From Pseudomonadota bacterium (GTDB lineage: Bacteria > Pseudomonadota > Gammaproteobacteria > Burkholderiales > Burkholderiaceae_C), in NCBI GenBank assembly GCA_023394015.1, contig JAEXBL010000160.1, forward strand, positions 1-7,119: 7,119 bases of DNA, given 5' to 3'. Within the stretch, counting starts at the first letter, position 1, and every line of letters starts with the position of its first letter. Positions 1 through 5,244 of this stretch are shown piece after piece. The notes below the pieces were generated by a model that did no database searches, was not told where the DNA came from, and saw only the letters and a program-made list of their open reading frames with translations. A program made the position numbers and the translations under genes.

Positions 1-1
1 G

Positions 2-379
2 GCCGAGCCGGCCCCCACCGACCTGCCCACGCCCGGCGCGCTGGTCATCGACCGGCCGCTGCGCTCGGGCCAGCAGGTGTACGCGCGCGGGCGCGACCTG
101 GTGGTCACGGCCATGGTCAACCAGGGCGCCGAGGTGATTGCCGACGGCCACATCCACGTCTACGCGCCGCTGCGCGGCCGCGCCATCGCCGGCGCGCGCG
201 GCTGGCCCGAGGCGCGCATCTTCGCGCGCGAGATGCGGCCCGACCTGGTGTCCATCGCCGGCGTCTACCGCACCAGCGACGAGGCCCTGCCGCCCGAGGT
301 GTGGGGCCAGCCCGCCAGCGTGCGGCTGCAATCCACCGAGGCCGGCGACAAGCTCATCATCGAACCGATCCCGGACTGA
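2..379 (+). CDS. minC: Septum site-determining protein MinC, C-terminal part (5' end outside window)
   Basis: This is the last 125 residues of MinC, the division inhibitor that MinD recruits to the membrane and that blocks FtsZ polymerisation away from midcell. The visible part covers the C-terminal beta-helix domain, which mediates dimerisation and MinD binding. Family hallmarks are readable: a V-I-D-x-P-L-R-S-G-Q-Q-V-Y-A segment near the start, then D-G-H-I-H-V-Y-A-P-L-R-G-R-A-x-A-G, the typical MinC signature. The N-terminal FtsZ-inhibiting domain lies upstream of the window. The frame is open from base 2 and ends in TGA. minD follows after 54 nt with no visible terminator, so minCDE is probably one operon. 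Identification is firm. Confidence 0.96.
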   Translation, partial: AEPAPTDLPTPGALVIDRPLRSGQQVYARGRDLVVTAMVNQGAEVIADGHIHVYAPLRGRAIAGARGWPEARIFAREMRPDLVSIAGVYRTSDEALPPEVWGQPASVRLQSTEAGDKLIIEPIPD

Positions 380-433
380 AACCGGACGACCTTCTTTAAA
401 AAACCACGTTCGCTCGACACAAGGCTGCATCTC

Positions 434-1249
434 ATGACCAAAATCGTTGTGGTGACCTCCGGCAAGGGGGGCGTCGGCAAGACCACCACCAGCGCCGCTT
501 TCTCCACCGGCCTGGCCCTCAAGGGCCACAAGACCGCCGTCATCGACTTCGACGTCGGCCTGCGCAACCTCGACCTCATCATGGGCTGCGAGCGCCGCGT
601 GGTGTACGACTTCGTCAACGTCATCCAGGGCGAGGCCAACCTGACCCAGGCGCTGATCAAGGACAAGCAGTGCGACAACCTGTTCGTGCTGGCCGCCAGC
701 CAGACGCGCGACAAGGACGCGCTGACCGAGGAAGGCGTGAAGAAGGTGCTGGACGAGCTGGCCACGATGGACTTCGACTACATCGTCTGCGACTCGCCCG
801 CTGGCATCGAGGCCGGGGCGCTGATGGCCATGCGCTACGCCGATGAGGCGCTGATCGTCACCAACCCCGAAGTGAGCAGCGTGCGCGACTCCGACCGCAT
901 CCTGGGCATGCTCGGCAGCAAGACCCAGCGCGCCATCGACGGCAAGGAGCCGGTGAAGGAGCACCTGCTCATCACCCGCTACAACCCGAACCGTGTGGCC
1001 GACGGCCAGATGCTGAGCCTGGAGGACATCCAGGACATCCTGCGCATCAAGCTGATCGGCATCATCCCCGAGAGCGAGGCCGTGCTGCAGGCCTCCAACC
1101 AGGGCCTGCCCGCCGTGCACCTGAAGGGCACCGACGTGGCCGGCGCCTACACCGACGTGGTCGAGCGCTTTCTCGGCAACGACGTGCCGCTGCGCTACAT
1201 CGAGGCCGAAAAGCCCGGCTTCTTCAAGCGCCTGTTCGGGGGCAAGTAA
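434..1249 (+). CDS. minD: Septum site-determining protein MinD (cell division ATPase)
   Basis: MinD is the ParA/MinD-family ATPase that dimerises on ATP, binds the membrane, recruits MinC and is released by MinE, giving the pole-to-pole Min oscillation. The 271 residues match the usual length of about 270. The deviant Walker A motif K-G-G-V-G-K-T-T spans residues 11-18, with signature Lys11 and catalytic-site Lys16. Asp38 and Asp40 sit in the I-D-F-D-V-G-L-R-N switch segment, and the Walker B-like segment is Y-I-V-C-D-S-P-A-G. The last residues, G-F-F-K-R-L-F-G-G-K, form the amphipathic membrane-targeting helix. The start is the ATG at 434, with AAGG 9 nt upstream, and the protein begins with the canonical M-T-K-I-V-V-V-T-S-G-K. 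minE begins 3 nt after the stop, implying translational coupling. Confidence 0.98.
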   Translation: MTKIVVVTSGKGGVGKTTTSAAFSTGLALKGHKTAVIDFDVGLRNLDLIMGCERRVVYDFVNVIQGEANLTQALIKDKQCDNLFVLAASQTRDKDALTEEGVKKVLDELATMDFDYIVCDSPAGIEAGALMAMRYADEALIVTNPEVSSVRDSDRILGMLGSKTQRAIDGKEPVKEHLLITRYNPNRVADGQMLSLEDIQDILRIKLIGIIPESEAVLQASNQGLPAVHLKGTDVAGAYTDVVERFLGNDVPLRYIEAEKPGFFKRLFGGK

Positions 1250-1252
1250 GCC

Positions 1253-1522
1253 ATGTCGTTTCTCTCATTCTTCCTGGGCGAGAAGAAGAAGACCGCCAGC
1301 GTCGCCAAGGAGCGCCTGCAAATCATCCTGGCGCACGAGCGCGCCGGCCGCCCCGCCTTCGAGCCCGACTACCTGCCCGACCTGCAGCGCGACCTGATCG
1401 CCGTGATCAGCAAGTACGTCAAGATCGACCCGAAGGACATCAAGGTCAACCTCGAGCGCGAGGACGACCTGGAAGTGCTGGAGGTGAAGATCGAGCTGCC
1501 GGAAAAGAAGGACGCCCCCTGA
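1253..1522 (+). CDS. minE: Cell division topological specificity factor MinE
   Basis: MinE stimulates MinD ATP hydrolysis and restricts MinCD inhibition to the cell poles. The 89 residues fit the family (about 85-90). The N-terminal M-S-F-L-S-F-F-L-G is the membrane-binding segment. Residues of about 13-31 ([13 protein letters not shown]) are the conserved anti-MinCD helix that contacts MinD. The rest is the topological-specificity and dimerisation domain, with a conserved L-P-x-L-x-x-D-L core. The gene starts 3 nt after minD, and a purine-rich stretch in the end of minD (GGGGGCAAG) probably serves as ribosome binding site. The TGA stop lies within the left edge of a palindromic intergenic repeat, so the final few residues (D-A-P) may be encoded by repeat sequence. 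Confidence 0.97.
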   Translation: MSFLSFFLGEKKKTASVAKERLQIILAHERAGRPAFEPDYLPDLQRDLIAVISKYVKIDPKDIKVNLEREDDLEVLEVKIELPEKKDAP

Positions 1523-1660
1523 GGCGTTGACGCGCCTTCCCCCACTGGGGGACAACGCCGGCGACCGGGGGGACCCCGGCCACGGCGTTCCGGCATGGCC
1601 TGCTCCGCGGCCTTCAGGTGGGGCTGGCTGCGCAGCCCCGCTGTCCCTCAAAGGGGGCGA
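1511..1660. repeat. GC-rich intergenic palindrome array after minE
   Basis: The minE-creB gap holds a chain of perfect or near-perfect inverted repeats. They are AGGCG/CGCCT (1522-1526 with 1533-1537), TCCCCC/GGGGGA (1538-1543 with 1547-1552), a two-tier hairpin AACGCCG/CGGCGTT (1554-1560 with 1583-1589) enclosing CCGGGG/CCCCGG (1565-1570 with 1574-1579), and GGGGCTG/CAGCCCC (1620-1626 with 1633-1639). There is no T-tract, so it does not look like a simple intrinsic terminator. The opening CCCCCTGAGGCG followed by CGCCTTCCCCC resembles a dispersed intergenic repeat I associate with Comamonadaceae; that family assignment is from memory. The repeat may protect the minCDE mRNA 3' end or attenuate read-through into creB. 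The outer limits are approximate. Confidence 0.6.
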
Positions 1661-1698
1661 GGATGGACATACCCCGCTTCTGAGGTCTAATCGCGCGC

Positions 1699-2454
1699 GT
1701 GGACAAACCTCTCATCCTGGTGGTCGAGGACGAGCCCGGCATCGCCGACACCATCCACTACGCGCTGGCCAGCGACGGCTTCGAGCCGCGCGTGTGCGCC
1801 AGCGCGCGCGAGGCCATCGCCCACTTCAGCGCCGCGCCGCCGGCGCTGGCCATTCTCGACGTCGGCTTGCCCGACATGAACGGTTTCGAACTGCTGCGCT
1901 ACCTGCAGGCGCTGCCGGGCGGGCGCGCCGTGCCGATGCTGTTTCTCACCGCCCGCTCGGCCGAGATCGACCGCGTGGTCGGGCTGGAACTGGGCGCCGA
2001 CGACTACGTGTCCAAGCCCTTCTCGCCGCGCGAGCTGGTGGCGCGCGTGCGCACCATCCTGCGGCGCAGTGCGCGGGCGGCCACGGATTCTGAAGAAAAA
2101 ACGGGTGCAGCGCCCATTGAACAAGCGCGGACAGCTATTGAAAACGAAGCATCTTCACCACTGCAGCAAGGCCCGTTCATGCTCGACGCCGAGCGCCGGC
2201 TGATCCGCTACCACGGTCAGTCGCTGGACTTGTCGCGCTACGAATACGGCCTGCTGGCCACGCTGATGCAGCGCCCGGGCCGCGTGTACACGCGCAGCGA
2301 ACTGCTGGAGCGCGTGTGGGACGACCCCGGCGAGAGCTTCGACCGCACGGTGGACGCCCACATCAAGACCCTGCGCGCCAAGCTGCGCGCGGTGCGCGAG
2401 GGTGAGGATCCGATCCGCACTTTGAGGGGCGTGGGTTATGCGCTTCGAGAGTGA
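1699..2454 (+). CDS. creB: CreB-like OmpR-family response regulator
   Basis: This is the DNA-binding response regulator of a CreBC-type two-component system. The receiver domain is about residues 5-122, with acidic pocket Glu10/Asp11, phospho-acceptor Asp54 (L-D-V-G-L-P-D), Thr84 and Lys106 (S-K-P-F). The OmpR/PhoB winged-helix effector is about residues 159-251, with a recognition-helix region R-T-V-D-A-H-I-K-T-L-R-x-K-L and terminal G-V-G-Y. Naming as CreB rests on overall resemblance plus a CreC-like kinase downstream. The start is the GTG at 1699: an in-frame TGA at 1681 leaves no other start, and only a distant GAGG (1682-1685) is seen as ribosome site, so initiation may be weak. At 251 residues it is longer than E. 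coli CreB (229), because the linker at about 124-158 is expanded and lower in GC. No convincing promoter is visible, so read-through from minCDE is possible. Confidence 0.85.
   Translation: MDKPLILVVEDEPGIADTIHYALASDGFEPRVCASAREAIAHFSAAPPALAILDVGLPDMNGFELLRYLQALPGGRAVPMLFLTARSAEIDRVVGLELGADDYVSKPFSPRELVARVRTILRRSARAATDSEEKTGAAPIEQARTAIENEASSPLQQGPFMLDAERRLIRYHGQSLDLSRYEYGLLATLMQRPGRVYTRSELLERVWDDPGESFDRTVDAHIKTLRAKLRAVREGEDPIRTLRGVGYALRE
2089..2155. repeat. Repeat-like, lower-GC insertion read in frame within the creB linker
   Basis: Inside creB, between the receiver and winged-helix domains, GC drops to about 47% (hand count over 2091-2160, against about 72% at 1741-1800). The tract has runs of A, a GCGC/GCGC pair around CCATTGAACAA, and GACAGCTATTGAAAACGAAGCA-like text. 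This resembles a dispersed palindromic element I recall from Comamonadaceae genomes, built around AGCGC...GCGCT followed by an AGCTATnAAAA segment. The repeat is read without a stop and encodes roughly residues 131-152, a polar linker. The resemblance is from memory and the edges are approximate; an ordinary low-complexity linker is the alternative. Confidence 0.45.
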
Positions 2455-2716
2455 CGACGCATCGTTTCCCACTGAGGAGCAATGGGCAATCTTTTGGAAA
2501 GTCATTGCGGTGCTCATGTGTATTCTCGTCGTGCTCGCAGCCAGGCGCTCTTGGGTAGATCGGGAGTGCCGACTGACCTGCGAGGCGCAAGGCGCTGCGA
2601 AGTACGAGTTGTTTAATCTCAAGCAGGCTATCTGGTCGGCGGATTGCCGCTGTCTGGATGCACATGGCCGGCTGCAACATTCATGTCCTGCTGCGCCTGC
2701 CTCGTCTCCGCAGTGA
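2438..2716 (+). CDS. Small single-pass membrane protein with conserved-looking cysteines, unknown function
   Basis: I do not recognise a family. The 92-residue frame starts at an ATG 17 nt before the end of creB in another frame, with AGGGG (2425-2429) 8 nt upstream; an in-frame TGA at 2423 excludes a longer start. Residues of about 17-35 (F-W-K-V-I-A-V-L-M-C-I-L-V-V-L-A-A) form one hydrophobic helix, followed by R-R. The remainder has Cys44 and Cys48 (C-R-L-T-C), Cys70 and Cys72 (C-R-C) and Cys83, a spacing that could hold disulfides or metal. GC is about 57% over 2461-2700, well below the flanking genes. It separates creB from creC, which are normally adjacent, so it was probably inserted there. 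It could be cotranslated with creB and might modulate CreC, but that is only positional inference. A non-coding insert is the alternative. Confidence 0.55.
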   Translation: MRFESDDASFPTEEQWAIFWKVIAVLMCILVVLAARRSWVDRECRLTCEAQGAAKYELFNLKQAIWSADCRCLDAHGRLQHSCPAAPASSPQ

Positions 2717-2813
2717 TTCGCGGCCTATGTCATGGGCATGTTGTCAATGCCTTCAGCTGTAGAGTGGACACTTGTGCCCGCATCGAACCTGGCGTTGTTC
2801 TCCTGGGGGAAAA

Positions 2814-2848
2814 GCCTGCCCCGGACTTAATCCGGGGGCGCCGCAGGC
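2814..2848. repeat. Perfect palindrome in the creB-creC gap
   Basis: An inner 7-bp stem CCCCGGA/TCCGGGG (2819-2825 with 2831-2837) around the loop CTTAA is enclosed by an outer GCCTG/CAGGC pair (2814-2818 with 2844-2848). There is no T-run after it on either strand, so an intrinsic terminator is unlikely. The core CCCCGGACTTnATCCGGGG is a palindrome I recall as dispersed in many proteobacterial genomes. It ends 20 nt before the creC start and could shape translation or mRNA processing of creC. The rest of 2717-2867 shows no gene and no convincing promoter. Confidence 0.6.
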
Positions 2849-2867
2849 GACTCAGGGGGGGACGTCA

Positions 2868-4376
2868 ATGAGCCGCCGCACCCGCATCCTGCTCGCGCTG
2901 ATCGCGGTGTATGCGGGGGGCATGTCGGTGCTGCTGTACCAGTTGCTGGCCGATCTGGACCCGCGCTACCGCGAGTCGGCTGAAGAAGGGCTGATCGAGA
3001 CCGCCCAGCTCATGGCCACGGTGATCGAGCAGGAGGTGGAGCAGGGCGCGCTGCCCACCGACCGCATTGGCGCGATTTTTCGCGACCTGTACGCGCGGCG
3101 CTTCTCGGCGCAGATCTACCACCTGCACAAGACCCGCGTGGAGCTGCGCGCCTATGTCACCAACCGCCACGGCGTGGTGGTGTTCGATTCCACGGGGCGC
3201 GACCTGGGCAAGGACTACGCCGGCCGGCGCGACGTGCGCAACACCCTGCGCGGCGAGTACGGCGCCCGCACCACGCGCGACGTGGCGGCCGACCCGCGCA
3301 GCGCCGTGATGTACGTCGGCGCGCCGATCCGCTGGCAGGGCGAGATCGTCGGCGCCGTCACGCTGGGCAAGCCGGTGCAGAGCTTCGGCCAGTTCGTGGC
3401 CGCCGCGCGGCACAACGTGCTGACGGTAGGGCTGGTGTCGGGCCTGTCGGCGCTGGCGTTGGCGCTGCTGCTGTCGTTCTGGCTGATCCGGCCGCTGGGC
3501 ATCAGCAGCGACCTGCTGGCCGCGCTGCGCACCGCGTGGTGGCGCGATGCCGCGGGCCGCCGACGCTTCAGCCCGCGCCGCGCGTGGCGGGCGCTGCGGG
3601 CGCAGGCGCGCGCGGCCTACCAGGAACTGCGCGACGCCATCGCCGGGCGCAACTACGTGCAGGACTACGTGCGCCAACTCACGCACGAGCTGAAAAGCCC
3701 GCTGTCCGCCGTGCGCGGCGCCGCCGAACTGCTGCAGGAGCCGGCCCTGCCGCCCGATCAGGCGGCACGCTTTGCCGCCAACATCGAGCGCGAATCGCTG
3801 CGCATGCAGGAGGTGGTGGACCGCATGATGGAGCTGACTGCGCTGGAAAGCCGCCGCCTGCTGCAGAACCAGCAGCGCGTGCCGCTGGCGCCCATGCTGC
3901 ACGAGCTGGCCGCCGCCGCGCGCGCCCGCGCGCCCGGCCTGCGCATCGAGGTGATCGCGCCGCAGGACCTGGCGGTCGAGGGCGACCCGTTCCTGCTGCG
4001 CCGCGCCATCGGCAACCTGCTGGACAACGCGGTCGAGTTCTCGATGCCCGGCGGCGCCGATGGCGGCGATGACGCGCCCGACATCACGCTGACGCTGTCG
4101 CGCGAAGGCCGCTGGGCGCGCATCGCCGTGCGCGACCACGGCCCCGGCCTGCCCGCCTACGCCGAGCACAAGGTGTTCGACAAGTTCTTCTCGCTGGCGC
4201 GGCCCGGCACGCAGCGGCGCAGCACCGGCCTGGGCCTGTCGTTCGTGCAGGAGATCGCCGTGCTGCACCAGGGCCAGGTGTCGCTGCGCAACGCCGAGCC
4301 GCGGCGCGAGCCGGCGCTCGCGCCCGACTGGCGCAGCCAGGGGGCGCTGGCGGTGCTGCGCTTGCCGCTGGAGTGA
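2868..4376 (+). CDS. creC: CreC-like sensor histidine kinase
   Basis: This is the inner-membrane sensor kinase expected to phosphorylate the CreB-like regulator. TM1 is about residues 5-26, and the periplasmic sensor (about 27-183) contains Y-R-E-S-A-E-E-G-L-I-E-T-A near its start and A-R-R-F-S-A-Q-I-Y-x-L-x-K-T, both CreC-like. TM2 is about 184-207. The cytoplasmic region has the H-box L-T-H-E-L-K-S-P-L with phospho-acceptor His273, N-box Asn383/Asn387 (G-N-L-L-D-N-A), G1 box D-H-G-P-G-L (423-428), F-box V-F-D-K-F-F and G2 box S-T-G-L-G-L (452-457). The linker after TM2 is Arg/Ala-rich and does not read as a clear HAMP domain. The chosen ATG follows a strong AGGGGGGGA ribosome site and puts TM1 at the N-terminus; an in-frame ATG at 2772 would add 32 residues encoded across the palindrome and is rejected. 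At 502 residues it is slightly longer than E. coli CreC (474). Confidence 0.88.
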   Translation: MSRRTRILLALIAVYAGGMSVLLYQLLADLDPRYRESAEEGLIETAQLMATVIEQEVEQGALPTDRIGAIFRDLYARRFSAQIYHLHKTRVELRAYVTNRHGVVVFDSTGRDLGKDYAGRRDVRNTLRGEYGARTTRDVAADPRSAVMYVGAPIRWQGEIVGAVTLGKPVQSFGQFVAAARHNVLTVGLVSGLSALALALLLSFWLIRPLGISSDLLAALRTAWWRDAAGRRRFSPRRAWRALRAQARAAYQELRDAIAGRNYVQDYVRQLTHELKSPLSAVRGAAELLQEPALPPDQAARFAANIERESLRMQEVVDRMMELTALESRRLLQNQQRVPLAPMLHELAAAARARAPGLRIEVIAPQDLAVEGDPFLLRRAIGNLLDNAVEFSMPGGADGGDDAPDITLTLSREGRWARIAVRDHGPGLPAYAEHKVFDKFFSLARPGTQRRSTGLGLSFVQEIAVLHQGQVSLRNAEPRREPALAPDWRSQGALAVLRLPLE

Positions 4377-4407
4377 TATCAAGTTGACTTCAAAGAAATA
4401 AAAGCCA

Positions 4408-4504
4408 TTCACCGCAGAGACGCAGAGAACGCAGAGCACACGCAGAGAAAAAACCTGGATTCTTGCTCTGCGAACCTCGGCGCCCTCTGCGTCTCTGCGG
4501 TGAA
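4408..4504. repeat. 97-bp inverted repeat of CGCAGAG units downstream of creC
   Basis: A perfect 20-bp inverted pair bounds the element: the left arm at 4408-4427 begins TTCACCGCAGAG and the right arm at 4485-4504 ends CTCTGCGGTGAA. A second nested pair is CGCAGAGC/GCTCTGCG (4430-4437 with 4465-4472). The heptamer CGCAGAG occurs four times on the left (4413, 4421, 4430, 4441) and its complement three times on the right (4466, 4485, 4493). It would form a long hairpin in RNA from either strand and may serve as the transcript end between convergent creC and the minus-strand gene. The ACCGCAGAGACGCAGAG motif is one I recall as widely dispersed across unrelated bacteria; no transposase is present. 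Confidence 0.85.
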
Positions 4505-4540
4505 GACAAGGCCTCCAAGACAGGGACCTCTACATCGTTG

Positions 4541-4555
4541 ATACCGATTCGGTAT
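4541..4555. repeat. 15-bp near-perfect palindrome
   Basis: ATACCGA and TCGGTAT flank a single T, giving a 7+1+7 dyad about 37 bp beyond the CGCAGAG inverted repeat. It may be part of the same dispersed element, as a boundary sequence, or an independent operator-like site. The rest of 4505-4637 holds no gene I can support. Confidence 0.4.
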
Positions 4556-4621
4556 GAAAAGCACCCCCCGATGGCACGGAATGGCGCATGGCCCCCACGT
4601 TTTTGATGGGCAGTGGCGGAG

Positions 4622-4637
4622 AGCAGCCACGGCTGCT
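4622..4637. repeat. Short perfect hairpin beyond the minus-strand terminator
   Basis: AGCAGCC/GGCTGCT (4622-4628 with 4631-4637) form a 7-bp inverted repeat with a 2-nt centre, immediately beyond the T-tract of the minus-strand terminator. It could be a back-up hairpin or a chance palindrome. Confidence 0.35.
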
Positions 4638-4638
4638 G

Positions 4639-4665
4639 CAAAGAAAACGGCCCCGTGGGGCCGTT
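4639..4665 (-). terminator. Rho-independent terminator of the minus-strand small gene
   Basis: Read on the minus strand, AACGGCCCC and GGGGCCGTT pair (4657-4665 with 4646-4654), effectively a GC-rich stem with a small CACG-type loop. A T-rich tail TTTTCTTT follows at once. It lies 28 nt after the stop codon of the minus-strand gene. The stem plus tail is a textbook intrinsic terminator on this strand only. Confidence 0.88.
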
Positions 4666-4692
4666 CGTTCATGCTCGGCAACGCCGCGCCGC

Positions 4693-4938
4693 TCAGGCCG
4701 CCTTCCAGCCGCCGCCGTCCTGCGTGAAGACGATTTTCTCGGGCACGCTGTCCAGCGTGCCTTGCCACACCTCGGCGCCGTTGGCGGTGATGGCGAAGCT
4801 GGCGTCCTCGACCAGGAAGAAGGCCTGGCCGGTGGGGGCGGTTTGCAGTTCGGAACAACCCGTGGCCTTGACGGTCACGCCGCCCACGCCCTGACCCGAT
4901 GCATCGACAAACTCGACGCGCACTTTCTTGGCACCCAT
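4693..4938 (-). CDS. Small hypothetical protein, possible beta-sandwich (carboxypeptidase-regulatory-like)
   Basis: This 81-residue protein begins M-G-A-K-K-V-R-V-E-F-V-D-A-S-G-Q-G-V-G-G-V-T-V-K-A and ends with a Gly-Trp rich tail. It has no signal peptide or membrane helix. Alternating hydrophobic residues and the D-x-x-G-x-G-V-x-G-V-x-V pattern recall the first strands of carboxypeptidase-regulatory/transthyretin-like folds, but I assign no function; this fold guess is weak. The gene is well supported structurally: AGGAG lies 7 nt before the ATG, and a strong intrinsic terminator lies 28 nt after the stop. Codon use is typical for the genome. It is monocistronic, convergent with creC and divergent from the VIT/vWA gene. 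A cytoplasmic role is implied by the lack of export signals. Confidence 0.85.
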   Translation of the reverse strand: MGAKKVRVEFVDASGQGVGGVTVKATGCSELQTAPTGQAFFLVEDASFAITANGAEVWQGTLDSVPEKIVFTQDGGGWKAA

Positions 4939-4945
4939 TGCTTAT

Positions 4946-4950
4946 CTCCT
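4946..4950 (-). promoter_or_regulatory. Shine-Dalgarno site of the minus-strand small gene
   Basis: AGGAG on the minus strand ends 7 nt before the ATG at 4938. This is the strongest ribosome binding site in the window and fixes the start. Just upstream, CGCCC/GGGCG (4951-4955 with 4961-4965) could form a small 5' UTR stem next to it. Confidence 0.85.
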
Positions 4951-4997
4951 CGCCCGCTGCGGGCGTTCCAGACGGTGGTTGAAAAAACGAAGGCCCC

Positions 4998-5033
4998 AAT
5001 GTGCCATCGACCGCCTTAATGTGAGCCAATGTA
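4998..5033. promoter_or_regulatory. Phased AATGT direct repeats upstream of the minus-strand gene
   Basis: AATGTG occurs at 4998-5003 and 5018-5023, and AATGTA at 5028-5033, so the starts are 20 and 10 bp apart, about two turns and one turn of the helix. They sit 60-95 nt upstream of the minus-strand start codon, where an activator or repressor could act. No protein is identified, and three short matches could be chance. Confidence 0.3.
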
Positions 5034-5116
5034 ACGATCGGCCGTGCGACAAATTCACGCTTGCAGCGCATCAGCGCGCCGCAACCGGGGCTGCAAGCTG
5101 CGACATAGTTCACACG

Positions 5117-5156
5117 CACATGCATTCAATCTGTGTCTGATTAACATGTGATTGAA
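5117..5156. promoter_or_regulatory. Lower-GC patch with overlapping dyad symmetries
   Basis: CACATG/CATGTG (5117-5122 with 5145-5150) and TTCAATC/GATTGAA (5125-5131 with 5150-5156) overlap in one of the least GC-rich parts of the window. An operator or promoter for either divergent gene is plausible. The half-sites are spaced by 22 and 18 nt, so the palindromes are loose. Confidence 0.3.
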
Positions 5157-5244
5157 ATGGGACACCGACGCCCGAATGGCGAGCGCGGGCAGCTCCTGAA
5201 TTCGTAGTGCACCCATGGCCGCGGCGGTGCGCCAGCCGGGCCGC

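Noticed and set aside
1527..2093. Open + frame spanning the minE-creB gap and the start of creB
   Set aside because: The product is an Arg/Ala/Gly-rich out-of-frame read of the palindromes and creB; the real creB frame has the receiver motifs.
2741..2769. Sigma-70 promoter for creC starting at TTGTCA
   Set aside because: No acceptable -10 hexamer lies 16-18 nt downstream.
2819..2837. Intrinsic terminator before creC
   Set aside because: The stem is strong, but no T-tract follows on either strand, and the creC start lies 30 nt downstream.
2772..2867. Upstream ATG extending creC by 32 residues
   Set aside because: The extension is encoded across the palindrome, puts a non-hydrophobic segment before TM1 and lacks a ribosome site; the ATG at 2868 has one.
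1699..4376. Dedicated proteobacterial sortase-system regulator and kinase rather than CreBC
   Set aside because: The kinase is about 500 residues with a CreC-like sensor region, shorter than I recall for the sortase-system kinase; a sequence search could overturn this.
2865..4439. Long minus-strand open frame (524 codons) opposite creC
   Set aside because: Its composition is typical antisense shadow (Gln/Arg/Ala/His-rich) and the + strand has all histidine kinase motifs.
4413..4499. CRISPR-like array from repeated CGCAGAG
   Set aside because: Units are only 7 bp with 1-4 nt between neighbouring copies and are inverted in the second half, so they do not have repeat-spacer architecture.
4928..5140. 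Small + strand frame in the divergent intergenic region
   Set aside because: It lacks a ribosome site, overlaps the 5' end of the well-supported minus-strand gene and reads through the phased repeats with no recognisable protein character.
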